A stretch of DNA of 64,000 bases from Prostheceraeus crozeri (lineage: Eukaryota > Platyhelminthes > Polycladida > Euryleptidae): positions 372,001-436,000 of the forward strand of contig CAJQUW010003080.1 of NCBI GenBank assembly GCA_907163375.1. The letters are read 5' to 3'. Position numbers and translations under genes: made by a program. Positions within the stretch are counted from its first letter, which is position 1. Each line of letters begins with the position of its first letter. The notes beneath the pieces were generated by a model that worked only from the letters and a program-made list of their open reading frames with translations, did not search any database and was not told the origin of the DNA. Shown here one piece after another: positions 48,099-60,598 of this stretch.

Positions 48099-48876
48099 GT
48101 CATAACTACAAGCTTCAATACGTGTTGCAATTGGCTGATCAAATTTTGGATAACAAGAGCTGAACTTCAAACTATTCAGAATATTTACACCACAACTGAA
48201 TGCTAACCCAGGTTGTGAAACACTTGTGAGGTGAGTGAAGTATCTGCAGGAACACTCGACTTGCTGGCACCTCCAATAAATTTGTTTTCAAGAGCATCTT
48301 TTAATGGTATGAATTTCTTCAATGTTTCAATGACGCACAGATGGATGTCTTGTGTCTATGTGTTTGCCGACGACAGAATTGTGAGCTTGTTCGACAACTG
48401 TTTGTATACTTCTGATAGGACTGGATCGACATATTTTACTAATCAAAACGTTTGGTTTGAGCGGGGGAACGCCTTAGTTAAGTTGAACCATATCAAAGAA
48501 AACTCATGATTGTAGCAGAAAAGTCTTCGTACGGCACATCAAAGTTTATGGAAATGCAGGTGACATGTATTTTAGCAATGCTTTTAATCTAAGTTGTAGA
48601 GAAGGAGCACACAGTTCAAAGCACACATTCAAACTACGCTCAACTTTACGAATTCAAAATGTGTTGCGATTTTATTAATCAAATTCCAAATTAAAAAATA
48701 TTCACAACTTATGTCGTCTGAAATATCCTTTGTTTGAATACAAAATTAGGCAAATTAAATTAAAATCTTTCATGTACATGCCGACATATCCCGACTGCCT
48801 ATGTAGCACACCCATAGAGTAAGTATACAGCAGGTAGAGAGACAGTGTCGACTGAAAAAATGTCAACATAGGCCAA

Positions 48877-49366
48877 CGGCAAAAATTTCTATATCAAAGA
48901 TTTAGTTTTTGAGGAGATTGCGCTCCTGCGATCCAAAAAATTGTTTAATTAATTTTTAAGAAGGTAATTTTTGCAAATTATTCATGTGTTTATATACTAG
49001 AGTTTGGTACCTCTATATAAATAATATGAAACTTATTGGTTATCAAAGGAATGAACATTTGCTGGCATCTGAAGAAAGCGGCGATTGAGCTGATTAGCAA
49101 GGAAGTTTCATGAACCGCATTGCAATGCATGGGAAAGTTGAGATCTCGTTGTGCTTATTGGCTGAAATTTCATATTTTTAATTCAATTTTCATCCGCATG
49201 ATTTTATGATTCACTAAATTCATGCTCATTTCTTGAATCTGAATGATAATGTGGACTCATTTACATCTCTTAAAGGTAATTAGGATCATTGTCTTTGATT
49301 ATGATATCTTCAGTGGCAGATAGTTTGTGATATGATCACGCTTAGGATGTAAAAAGTGTCTGTATG
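48877..49366 (+). repeat. 490-bp tandem duplication, unit 1
   Basis: It aligns along its whole length with 49367-49850. Landmarks in both, in order: AAAATTT.TATATCAAA, TATATACTA, TATCAAA..GGAATGAA, ATTTGC, AAGCTGATTA-type, CAAGGAA.TTTCATGA, TTTTAATTCAAT, GCATGATTTTATGATT, TCTGAAT, GTGGCAG and GATATGAT. There is no coding and no terminal repeats, so segmental tandem duplication is the simplest reading. Confidence 0.8.
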
Positions 49367-49850
49367 CAGTGAAAATTTGTATATCAAAAGATTCAGTTTT
49401 TTTGCGGAGATAACGTTCCTGAGGTCAAAAAAGTTATTTGAGCAGCTTTCAAAAAGCGAAAATTTTTCAAATTTATATACTACCGAGATGAAGCCCCATT
49501 ATAAGTAGTATGAAACAAGTTGGGTATCAAAAGGAATGAATATTTGCCAATAAGCATCGTAACTAAACGGAAATTAAGCTGATTATCAAGGAAATTTCAT
49601 GAGAAGCATTATAATGGAAGTCTCCATGAAAGAGTCGCGATCTTATTGTGCTTTCTTGGCTAAAATTTCAAGTTTTTAATTCAATCTTCTTCGGCATGAT
49701 TTTATGATTTACTAAATTTATGTTTCATTTTTGAATCTGAATAGTGATGTGAAACCTTTTAAGGTTAATTGAAATCATTGTCATTGATTAAGTTATTTTG
49801 CTCTACCAGTGGCAGGTTCCTTATGATATGATAACACTTAAGAAAATACT
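49367..49850 (+). repeat. 490-bp tandem duplication, unit 2
   Basis: The second unit, some 25-30 percent diverged from the first with small indels. Confidence 0.8.
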
Positions 49851-50478
49851 CTTGAGGTTGAGCATGAAAGTAGCAACCCATCGAATTGCTGATTTAACAA
49901 ACATTCCCTCTGCAAGGTTTCATGACACGGAGAATTTGTAAGATACTATCATTCCTTCTGCATTGCTATCATGATCAGTCAATTCCGTGGTAATTTCTTC
50001 AAAACTGCAAAAATTTGCATATCTGACATTTGGTACTGAGTCTCAATTCGAGTCATTTGATAAAATCGAAACTGTATACACATTGGGGATTTAATTAGTG
50101 CTGACTTGTCACTCTACCTAATAAACCTCTATTACTCTATGAGCACACCTACGTGAACTATCAATATTGTAGACCACCGGTGTCTTGACCTGTTCTCTCT
50201 GCTTCCGGAAGACATTGGCTCAAACATGTCAGGTCAAAGCCGAGACTTTGAAATAGGCATTCTACACTCAGTGCAAAGGAATGAAGGAATAAGAGTAGGA
50301 TATATAAAAATCTGCCACAGGGAAGGAAGACGGTAGCCTTAAGTGTTCCGAGCATGAAACATTGTTTCCTTTTTCATTTTAGATTTGCCACAATTTGCTT
50401 GGCCTGCATATACCCTTCATCTATACCGGCATCTGGAGTTGTATTTGAACTACAGCACATTGCTGCTCCTCTTCCTAG

Positions 50479-51145
50479 TGTTACGATCTCCCAAACCCGG
50501 TAGGTCGTAGCAGAAGGATTGGCTTCTTAATAATGCTTTATTGAGCGGCAAATGGTATGGGTCCCCTTGAGGGCCTGGAGGGCAAGTCTCGAAAGTGGCC
50601 CCTAGAAGGACCAGTTAAGCGTTCACGTTAAAGTTAATGCGCGTGATCAGCAGCAGCAGCGAGCGGGAACGGTCGGAGTTTGAACGGGCACGCTTGAGCT
50701 CCGCGGACAGGAATTGGGAGTGATTTGGTCGGTGCGGATGAAGATGACGGCGCGCGCGGCAAGGTCTTGTCCTTCTTTCCGCGAGGCGAGAGCAAGAGGT
50801 CTTGACCCTCTTTCCACGAGATGAGAGTGAGAGATGGCGCGGGGCCTCGGCAGCTGTTTATGAATGTCATTATGAGCCTGATTTCTCTCCTACGTTGCAG
50901 AGTGACGTCACTTGTCTTCTGCGCGATCAATGTAGAGGAAGGAGGAGAGGAAAGAGAAGTCATAGTCATCACACTAGATACAACATCATTCTGTATCGAC
51001 CAATTATCGGCAGGAAAAAATCCTCCATGTCGGCGCTGCACTTGCTAGATTTGAAGTGTCGACACTCAGGTCTTTGCCTACATGTGAAATTACCCTTAAG
51101 TTCTGAGCTTTAAAGTGCGTTGACTTTGACTTCGGTGCGGTGACA
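50479..51145 (-). mobile_element. Candidate solo LTR fossil (Ty3/Gypsy-like), 667 bp
   Basis: The segment is markedly GC-rich against its AT-rich surroundings. Read on the minus strand it begins TGTCACCGCACC and ends GATCGTAACA, i.e. TG..CA, with an AATAAA signal about 60 bp before the end, as in LTRs. A tandem repeat of roughly 37 bp lies within (50761-50830). No primer site or polypurine tract adjoins it and no protein-coding part is present, so it would be a solo copy. A flanking target duplication was not found, which keeps confidence modest. A CpG-rich promoter is the alternative. Confidence 0.4.
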
Positions 51146-53114
51146 TTCATGGTGCAGCCGCATAGCACTTTTTCCACAAGCAAATGATAAAAAACAATTG
51201 ATTGACTATCAAAGCTGCCGTCTGTCTAAGCTGCTGCCCTTCATTGGATGTTCTCCAGTGTCACAATTGGGTAGAAAAAGAATTTACATGCCTATATCGT
51301 AAAGCTGAACGAATTAGAGACAGTAGCATCATTATCCTATGTCTGTTGTTTGATGTGTCATAACTACTTGCACACATTAGATCAAGTATAATTAATACCA
51401 AGGCTTCGCAGGCGGAGTCCTTCCATTACTGGAGTGCCTCTGTATCCCAAACTGTAGGCCAATAATCACATGAATGTAGTAAGTGAATATACTCATATTT
51501 GTAAATATACCTGCTCATAATTCTAAATATACAAGCGTTTGCCTTGTAAATCGCAATCATGAGCCGTGCCCGCAAAAGAAACTTTCATGCTATCAATAAC
51601 TTGTCCCGTTAACAAAATACTGTAAATATTTATATGTCATGTCTCGTAGGCCTTTATATCCAATGATAGAACAACGTCTAGGGAGAAGATTCTTAGGGAA
51701 ACTCGTATTCTAACCATCAATGTCAAGTAGATATTAGCGCTTGACATGATGGACATTATTGCAAACAGAGCAAATTAAACTCGATTGGCATCAAAATATG
51801 TGACAAATGTACAAAACAAATGTGAAGTTTTAAAGAAAGACAAAGAAAATAATCTTAAAAATCAATGGCACATGTCCGACTCGTTCGTGTTTCCAGAAAG
51901 TCAGATCCATCTCGTTTTGTATGTCCTCATGATCCATGATCAGTATGAAATCTGCTCATGTAGGCCCGCGCGACTTTTCACAAGGGCTACATGCTGATGA
52001 ATGTAGATGCTCGCATGCACTATGAACTATGTACTATACACAACTAACTCAATATCTCAATATTACCTCAAACGGAGACTAGAATAATATTTAAGTTACA
52101 TCCTCTTATATGCAGCTTTCATTCTACATGTGCATGCTTTTCATTCTACTTGTTTTAAGAATGACGGAGACAATTGACAATGACAAGAGATAGGCCTTGA
52201 TTAACCCCATGAACGGGAGATTTATCTTCGCCAAACTTGATTAATTTAAACTTATCAAAATCAGGAGTAACGATCTCTTGCGGTGGAGCACCCTCAAGCC
52301 CTGATTATAAGTATTGCAGAGTTGAATTCGGCCAGGATAATTGTGACACTGGCCCTCGCCTCTTAAAATACCAACTAATGGCATTGTCTGCATTTAGATC
52401 AGGAAAACGGGTTTGGTGAGCTCGAACATGTATCATCACGTGCAAATTTTCGGCCAAAGCCTTTTTCAAGTACAGATTTAAGAATGACCTTCTATTAAGG
52501 TTTCAGAAAAGATGAAGTAACTTTTTCATGCTTTGTTCATTCCAATTGTGGTGTTACCGTTGTGAGCTTGGAAAAGAGCACCCACTTTACTAATCCACTC
52601 TGAGGAATGAATGGACATTTATGAATTTCAAAGCCAATGACATGACGAAAGATCCATTGTGATTCTCCAGACTTGTGGTGCTGGTCCAACTGCTATTTAC
52701 TAACTATATAACGATGTACTTACAATGAACAATAGCTGTAATTATCAATAAGTTTATAATAGTGGGATATGCACTCATTAGCTAAAAAAAGCACAAATAA
52801 AAGCAAGTTTTCAGTCTTTCCTTTCTTTTAATTAAGTACACGTGCTTATCGCTACTGAAATCGGTCTGGATTAATCACTTTTTGATTGACAATCATGGTA
52901 AATATAAACTTAATTAATACAGAAATTCAGTTTTAGTTGTCATGTCTTAAGATAGAGTACACATTTCTCTATGATCGGTCTCAGATTGCATTACCGTTAT
53001 TTCAAATACTTGTAATCATCTATTGATATTTAGTAATGATATTTCGTAAAAATGGTATAATAACAACTGAGAACCAGAGTGACAACTACATTTGGCGATA
53101 GCAAAATCCTAGTA

Positions 53115-54260
53115 CAGATTGTTTCATAAAAAATGGATCACCCTTAAACATCGCCTTAACTTCATTTTTGTCTAACTCCGCCAAACTTGAACGAATTTCT
53201 CTGAAATTTGGAAGATATGTCAGTTGTGCTTACTAATATCATTGTTGGAAATTTCAAGCATGAATATTGAGTTGTTTTCCTGTTATAGATAAAAAAAGTA
53301 GTAGATAATTTGATCTTCATTTTGCAATGTTACACAAAATCATATCTCACTCTTATAAAATTACATTTGTTTCCTTTGTTATGTAATATGTTGTTCTACA
53401 AGCCAAAAGCTATCAAGTAAACAAAAATAAAGAAAATCGGTCGATCAGAGCCAGTATAGCACCATTATTCATCAACAATAATGTAACTGCTACATGTGAT
53501 TAACTGGACTTCATGTTCCATAGCTTCCTGACTTCGTTGCGGTGGTGTTGGCAGCACTCCTGATTGCTTTCAGCTAGAAATCTATCTCTTACCGGTTGAA
53601 AACAATACAAAGCACAAATGAACAATAACGAGATCGCATTCACAAAAGGCAAAGTGTCAGCCTTGCTAGAACAAGAAGCTACCATGAATTAAAAAGAACA
53701 GCAAGGAACCATGAATTCTGAACGCTATGTGAATGTTTTACGAATGAACATTGGCCAAATGACAGATCAACTTGGTGATCCATCGACTTGGTTATTTATG
53801 GATGATAATGCTACGTGTCACAGGAGTAGTAGAGTCAACTTATGCAAGTCTCAATTAGGGCTTAGGACATTATCTTGGCCAGCTCGTTCTCCTGATCTGA
53901 ATCCCATAGAAAATGTATGGAGTATTCTACTACTCTGTAGGAGCAGTACACTGCTACCTACAGATGGCGTATCACAAGTTACGTCACTGTTAAAAAGAGA
54001 GTGGAGAAAGTTAGATCAGTCAAAAATCAGCGATATCATCGAATCAATGCCTAGACGAATTGGTAATGTCATTGACAATAAGGGAAGGGCCACAAAATAT
54101 TAGCCTCTTAAGAATTGTTACTGTATCATAGCTTATCAGATTATATAAGGACATTTAAATATATTAGGGACATGAAATAACATGAAAAATGCTTTCTGTA
54201 TCATACTTATGTTTTATTTAGTCAAATTTTAGGATGATCCACTTTTTATGAAACGGACTG
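53115..54260 (+). mobile_element. Deleted Tc1 transposon, 1146 bp, TA target site
   Basis: The ends CAGATTGTTTCATAAAAAAT and ATTTTTTATGAAACGGACTG-type (right end CTTTTTATGAAACGGACTG) are inverted repeats. They continue through GGATCA and are flanked by TA at 53113-53114 and 54261-54262. It carries only the last third of a Tc1 transposase on the plus strand. At 1146 bp it lacks about 0.5 kb of a full element. It is unrelated in its ends to the 6.7-kb Tc1. Confidence 0.85.
53711..54103 (+). pseudogene. Tc1 transposase, C-terminal third (DD34E)
   Basis: 130 codons open from Met at 53711, reading upstream in frame as GTMNSERYVNVL, which matches the GTxNSxRYVxxL block before the second catalytic Asp of Tc1 enzymes. 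WLFMDDNATCHRS holds that Asp and SPDLNPIENVW holds the Glu. There are 34 residues between them, the DD34E spacing of classic Tc1. The frame runs undamaged to its natural end GRATKY. The DNA-binding domains and first Asp are gone, so it cannot act alone. Confidence 0.88.
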
Positions 54261-54478
54261 TAGTTCAATGTCACTTCATTAGTATGAATCATGAAACGCA
54301 CAGTTTAAAGTTAATATCAGAAACCAGACTATTCAATATTTCATGATAATAAAGGGAATTACATGCAATTTTATCATCCGGAACCGGGATCCGGGTGCTT
54401 GAAAATACCCGGGTTTCTGCAATCCCTGGACCCATATAAACAGTCAGCATGCATACGATTCACAATGTTACCCAAAGT

Positions 54479-54612
54479 TAACAATAGCAACCGCTTCCAG
54501 GCGACCTCGGACAATCGATCTAATGATTCAATGCCTCCGGCTTTCACGAGCCGGAGGCATTGAATCATTAGATCTATTGTCCGAGGTCGCCTGGAAGCGG
54601 TTGCTATTGTTA
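54479..54612. repeat. Palindrome with 64-bp arms and 6-nt loop
   Basis: Arms 54479-54542 and 54549-54612 are reverse complements with one mismatch (C for A in ACAATCGATC). They run from TAACAATAGCAACCGC to the CCTCCGGCT centre. The loop is TTCACG. The central 30 bp (CTCGTGAAAGCCGG, AGGCATTGAATCATTA) are present a third time at 54814-54843. TTACCCAAAGTT borders both the left arm (54469-54480) and that third copy (54841-54852). Confidence 0.92.
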
Positions 54613-54649
54613 TATAAACAAACCAGGAAGGTAACGTCATAATGCGCGC

Positions 54650-54843
54650 TGAAAGCTTTACTTGCTCTTGACACGATCATTGAGGGTGTGCTTCGCTGGT
54701 CTTGGTGATCTTCATGCCGCGTTAGCAGTTCGAAGACTGGGTTCGATTCCCAGCCGGCAAGCCATTTTTCATGGTAGTGCCAAGAGCAAGGCGCATCGAA
54801 ATATCATTTCGACCTCGTGAAAGCCGGAGGCATTGAATCATTA
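54650..54843 (+). repeat. tRNA-derived SINE beside the palindrome
   Basis: The B box GGTTCGATTCC (54740-54750) sits in a perfect T-arm-like CTGGG/CCCAG stem. Upstream, GCTGG (about 54695) pairs with CCGGC (54753-54757) like an acceptor stem, with an A-box-like GGTCTTGGTGATC between. The body continues through a TCGAAAT/ATTTCGA hairpin (54795-54812) and ends GCCGGAGGCATTGAATCATTA, the sequence that also forms the centre of the palindrome at 54.5 kb. Confidence 0.6.
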
Positions 54844-55852
54844 CCCAAAGTTGTTTGACGGGTGGTAATAACCTGTTCTTAGTTCTCGATTTCCTTCAAA
54901 ATTCAGGGCATGATATCTTGCAGCCAGAATACTTTTCACACGTACTTTATTATAATCTTGATTTTTACGGAATCATTTCTTGATCTATCCAACACTTTTC
55001 ATGCTGCAATTTCTTGAATATCCATTATTTGTGTGATATCCGATTTCATTCATTTCATGTCAACTTCGCCTACATTTGAATATTTCAATGCAGGTGAAAG
55101 TTTTTGCTTTGTATGGAGAATTTACGATATGTTCATGCAGTAAGTTGTAAGCGTGCAACGGTTACAAAAAATAGCAATACACTGTTAACATTTTCTTGAT
55201 TGCCATTTTCCAATGTGAATGATGAAGTTTCATGCATGTTCAGTTCATTCCACTATTTCACTTCGAAACGCAATAAAATTGAAGCTCAAATTGTAAATCA
55301 TACTTCTTTAAACTGCTTTTTCTCTGACTAGGTAGAGAAATAATCGAGAAAGTGCATGCATAAAACTTGCGCCAAAGATATTTAATTTTCATTCCATATT
55401 TCACCAACTTATTCAGCTCTACAAAACTACAAAGCTAGCGAATAAATTGTCGCATTGCAGTAGAAGTAACAATAACATCATCTTGTAACAGCATTCGCCT
55501 GAAGAAACAAAATTAGAGAACAATTTCTCTCAAAAATTCGTTCACCTATCACTTTGTCGTGAAGATTACTGTGAAGCTTATTCAAACTATTTCATGTTAA
55601 CTTATTTAATGAAATATTCACGCTCATAGAGTTTGCGAGAGAGGCAAGAAACGAACAAGATCTAGATAACTGTCCTATGGACGGCATCTATATAAAGAGG
55701 GAATATCTTTGTGAAGCACTTTATCACGAGCCGAAGCGGCAATGCAAATTTGACTTTAAAGTAAGCTGCTTTGGTATTCCCGTGCATAAGCAATTACTGT
55801 ACCGTATTCTCTCTTTTAATAACATTCTCAAATTACACGCTTTCTACTTGTG

Positions 55853-56095
55853 TAGCACTCTTGTTAGGGCTAATGTGAACGAATTGACGAACTCCTGCTA
55901 GGGTTAATATCTGCGCAGTGACGCACTCCTGATCAGTGTTGATATCAACGCAGTGGCGCACTCTTCCTAGGGTTAATATATACACAGTGGCGCACTGTTG
56001 TTGGGGGTAATATCTGCGCAGTGACGCACAATGTCGCACTCCTGTAAGTGCTGATATCAACGCAGTGTTGCACTGTTGTTAGTGCTAGTATTAAC
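55853..56095 (+). repeat. Minisatellite, about seven 34-35 bp units
   Basis: The unit is roughly GCACTCCTGNTAGGGTTAA then TATCTGCGCAGTGRC, with two sub-types: TTAATATCTGCGCAGTGAC and TTGATATCAACGCAGTGGC. The sub-types roughly alternate. Single diverged units reappear at about 56.96-57.06 kb and 61.90 kb, so the LINE insertions seem to have landed within a once longer array. Confidence 0.8.
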
Positions 56096-57112
56096 GGAAA
56101 CTTAACGGAAAATATTAGTGTCACACTCTATTTGTTAGTTTGTTACGTAGGAAACTCCGGTTATGGCAGTGATTCTCAGCCGGGAAAAATTTCTATTCCA
56201 CAGGTGGATTTTCATGTTGGGGAGGAGTATTGGTCAAAGGACGAAATGATGAGGAATCATGTGCATATTGCAATTTTGTTGCAACCGAAGTTTGCATGTG
56301 AATTTCTGCTTTTTCCTTAAATATTCATTGCTTCTCTTTGTATTGTAATAAGCATTATGTGATGCTCCTTTTTGGTGCTTATTGACCTACATTCTGAAAA
56401 TGCAACGGATCCACTACGCAGATTTGAGTGAGGTTGATTGTATCGAAGAAGATGCGCTAGATATGGTAACTGACATATCGAAGAACGTCTGGAATTTCAA
56501 AGCGACCAATCCATCCAAGATAGTATTTGACAAGATGAGAATCATAGTGAGGCTGAATTCCTGAGTAGCCTCCATACTTCTACAGTTAGCTGTTTCGCAC
56601 AGAAAATACCTTGTTGCAACTACATACCTTGTCGAGTACAGATTTAGCAGAGTAAGTGACATTTGGCAAAGCAGTAAGCTGCAAAATAACTGATTGAAGT
56701 GATTTACGTATGAAACTCACTTCTTTCCATCTTTACATAAAGAAACTAGTAAATTTTACTTGAGGATCTCACTGAAATGTGTTCTGTCACAATTGCATAA
56801 TAGAGCAGTTTCTACTGGGCATCTACATACCTAAATATTTCTTTTGGGAAGATGATTGGTTGGGGAGGAAGTTGAGAATTTAATCGTTTTGTAAGCGAAA
56901 ACTTCTTACACTTTGATTGAGAACCTACTTTGAGAAGGGCTACTGTCAATGAAATGGTGCACCCCTTATATAGTTAATATTAACGCAAGCTATTTCAGTG
57001 TCGCACTCTTTTTGCGACGTACTCATTTTAAAGTTATATTAACCCTGGCTATATCATCGCTGCACCTTGGCTTCATTACAACTCAAGCGCGCTCTTACAA
57101 TGATCTCACAGG

Positions 57113-57925
57113 ACAGATTCACGGATGACATCTGCTAAGATATGAAGATCACTGAACATGTCTTAGCAGATGTCATTCGTGAATCTGTCCACATTGATGC
57201 AATACAATTTGGCTTGATGAAGGGTAAAGGTACTATCGATGCCATATTCATCCTAATGCAACTGCAGGAGAAGTACTTCAACAAGAAGAACATTTGTACG
57301 CTATTTTAGTTGATCTTGAAAAGGCGTTTGACCGTGTGCCGAGGAGCACGTTGTGGTGGTCCATGAGTAAGCTTGGAATCGATGAATGGATTGTCTCCAC
57401 CGTTCAATGCATGTACGAGCATTCAGAGTCCGTGGTGAGTTGTGACAACGCAACTGGTGAAAATTTCACGGTCAATGCTGGTCTTCATCAAGGCTTAGTA
57501 CTAAGTCCTCTCCTCTTCATCGTCATGGAGGCTATTTCGCAGGATCACCGTCGTGGATGCCCTCAAGAGATTCTCTACGCGGGTGACTTGGTTATAACAT
57601 TGGACTCAGTCGAAGATTTAAAGATTCGTTTCCTTTGGTGGAAGGCAAACCTGGAGGCGAAAGGCATGGCAGTCAACATCGATAAGACTAAGGTAATCAA
57701 CCGAAGTGGTCAGGAATTAGTGAGAGATGAAGGAAAGTTTCCTTATGGTGTCTGCAGGAAGGACGTGAGAAGGAACTCGATTTGCTCGTCAACTTGCAGA
57801 AAATGGGCGCACCGTAGATGTACTGGTATGTCAATCATACGCGCTGATCCCTACTTCAAGTGCCGGTGTTGCAACGGAGAACTCCCTACATCACAGCCGC
57901 AGGTTGCTCAGATGGCTATTGATAA
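57113..57925 (+). mobile_element. LINE 1, reverse transcriptase part (host of the nested LINE)
   Basis: Coding starts near 57141 (KITEHVLADVIRESVHIDAI) and continues FGLMKGKGTIDAIFILMQLQ. After a frameshift near 57290 comes LVDLEKAFDRVPRSTLWW, then GLHQGLVLSPLLF. LYAGDLV stands where active enzymes have YADD, so the catalytic pair is lost. Next is NIDKTKVINRSGQEL and a Cys/His cluster (GVCRKDVRRNS, CRKWAHRRC, FKCRCC) that follows the RT in this invertebrate LINE group. The 5' end is truncated. Positions 57113-57140 form an inverted duplicate of 57172-57199. Confidence 0.8.
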
Positions 57926-58299
57926 AGACTTGTGCTGTAGAGGACTTTTCTTATTTGGTTTATTGGTTTATTCTTATTGGGTATTATTTTCTTATCTGCC
58001 CGCCTTTTACAACGTAATTGTGCCGGCGTGACCATCGTCACTTGTACTGCTCTGGAATAGAAATCTAACAAGTGCAGTGCAGTACACCATATCAAAAAGT
58101 GAATTTCTAAGATTGAGAGCAACATCTGCAAGTCAAGTTACAACCGCGAATGCGTGGTCTGTTGGCTTTGTGGTGCGACCATAGATTCTAAGGTCGTGTG
58201 GTCGAATCTTTTTGGATTCTAATGGTCATCAAATCCTTTTACTACATGAGGAATACCATCTTCGTATTCTATCTTATATTGAGTTGGAGAAATTTCATC

Positions 58300-59298
58300 A
58301 TGCCTGTTCCTTTCAATGAGCTTCAAGATTTCAGGAAGAAATTTGAAAGCCAGCTATGTGTTGCGCATATTAACGTCAACTCTGTCAGAAAGGAGGAAGA
58401 CCGACCTCTTTTAACGTTAAAGAAAGACTATCTACACAAATTAAAACTAGATATTCTTTGCATACAGGAGACAAAGCTAGATGGCAGTACTTCTGATGCT
58501 GAGCTTCTTACACCTGGTTACCGCATCTACCGAGAAGGAAGAAAGAAGCGAGGTGGAATCCTAATCTATACACGGGAAACTTTGCCGATCACAAGAATAC
58601 CCTGTATTTCTCAAGGCAGAAATTTTCAAGCCGTAGAATGTGTCATGTTGCACATCAACTCTACAGTCTCTAATTTCGTACTGGTATGTTTATATCGCAG
58701 ACCTTCGATTTCTCTTTCTACTGCTCGTGCAGAAATCAGTAGCATTCTAACAATTGCTAGTTCAATTGAATCAAATATTGTGGTTATTGGAGATTTGAAT
58801 CTTTGTGTGATTGGAACTCATCAGAAGCAAAATGAGGATCTGATGGAAGATCTTTGTGATCAATTTGGTGTGAATTACATTATAAAGGAAGTAACAAGAC
58901 CTCAAAGTGCCTCGTGCCTTGATCAAATTCTAACAAATGAGGACTTCATACTTGACGTCAGAGTTCATGAGCCTGGCCTCTCTGATCATTACATGATAGT
59001 GTCAATTTTAAATTTTGACCGCCCTGTGATGGAAAAGCGCACGTTCAGGTGCAGGTCTTTCAAGAGATTTAACCCAGAAAAGTTCTTGGTGGATCTACAG
59101 GAAGCTATGCCAGTATTTGGTGTGTGTAGTATTTTCGATTCAATTGATGATATGTACAATTTCGTGCGCTTGGTATACACCAAAATATTGGACCAACATG
59201 CGCCCATGAAAGAAATCAGATTTCGACAAAATTCGATACCATCGGTTCAACGGAAAGATCGCCTTCGCAAGAAAGCAGAAACACTACTGGTTGAATAG
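58300..59298 (+). pseudogene. LINE 2 apurinic-type endonuclease
   Basis: It starts at MPVPFNEL (58300; the frame is open from 58198 but the stretch before this Met is not endonuclease-like). The expected motifs are present in order: AHINVNSVR, LCIQETKLD (metal-binding Glu), GGILIYTRE, VVIGDLNL, and SDHYMIV with the catalytic Asp-His. The frame ends at a stop at 59298 while the RT continues in another frame from 59291. The ancestral single ORF2 is thus broken by a frameshift here. The domain itself looks intact. Confidence 0.88.
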
Positions 59299-60592
59299 AA
59301 CTCCCATTGAAAACAGAACTGGTAAACGAAATCAAACTTCCTATGCATGGGAACGCAAAACATTCTGGCAAAGAGAAGAGAGAAGACTTAGTAGAAAAGC
59401 GGCAGCAGAATTCTTTGCCGAAAAATGCAATTCAGATAACAGCAGTGATTTCTACAGAACATTCGAAGTGTATTTGCACAGCAAAAAAGTGAAAGATTCA
59501 ACGAAAATAATTTTGAAGGACAACTCAGAATACAATGTATGTGATAGTGAAGTGGCAGCTAAGCTCGGAAACCACTTTGTGAGCACTGGTTTGAATGTTG
59601 ATGCATGTTCGTTGCATGAGCAACAGTTTGCAGACTTTGATGATCATTTAAGCATCAATCTTATAGCCAAGCAGAATCCGAACCCACCAGCATTCAGTTT
59701 CGCGAGAACAAGTTCAATGGAAGTTGAATCATCCATTCAATGCTTGAATAGCTCAAAAGCAGTTGGGATTGATGATATACCAAGCAGAGCAATTAAGCTA
59801 TCAGCTCATGTCATCAGCTGGGTGATTGCTCATGTCTTCAATGAGATGGTTTCAAGATGCGAATTTCCAATTGATCTGAAGAATGGACTGTGGACGCCTG
59901 TCTTTAAGAGTGGAGAAAGAACTGATGTGACTAGATATAGGGCTGTGACGATTTTGCCACACTTTGCAAAGGTTGTAGAGACAATCATGACTAACCAATT
60001 CTCAGCACATATTCTACCATTGCTTTCGCCATATCAGTTTGCGTACAAGACAAATCATAGCACTGAGACTGCACTGCTGTATATTGTTGAGTCACTAAAG
60101 CTTGCTGTCGATTCAAAGCAAATTGTCGGGGTTATTTCTTTGGATCTGTCTGCAGCATTTGATAGCATACCACATGAGCTGCTTCTGAAAAAGCTGCAAA
60201 AATATGGAATGTCAAATGAAGCGGTAAGTTTAATGAGATCGTATTTAGTGAATCGCCAAAATCGTGTGAAAGTGAATGACAAGATTTCACAGGAGTCGTT
60301 CATGACAAGATCAGGTATACCCCAAGGTTCAAGATGGGGTCCACTCATTTGGAATGTGTTTTTGGATGATTTGCTTCCTATGATACGAACATATGGTGCT
60401 GATGTCATTGCATATACTGACGATATCACAATTTGGGTAAAAGGTGACAATGACACCAACGTCCAAAACAAACTGGACACTTTGCTACCTGCCATATATA
60501 AATGGTTTCGAGAAAATGGACTCAAGCCTAACCCCGAAAAATTTCAATGTCTTGGATTGGGCTCTACGAGTGACAATTTAATTAAGATTTAG
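59291..60592 (+). pseudogene. LINE 2 reverse transcriptase domain
   Basis: RT blocks in order: WTPVFKSGERTDVTRYRAV, LPLLSPYQFAYKTNHSTET, ISLDLSAAFDSIPHELLLKK, SGIPQGSRWGPLIWNVFLDD and IAYTDDITIW. The last is a YTDD variant of YADD that keeps both catalytic Asp. FRENGLKPNPEKFQCLGLG follows. The frame stops at 60592 where a second frameshift moves the continuation to another frame. This is target-primed reverse transcription machinery; only the frame breaks stop it being expressed. Confidence 0.88.
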
Positions 60593-60598
60593 ATCTGA

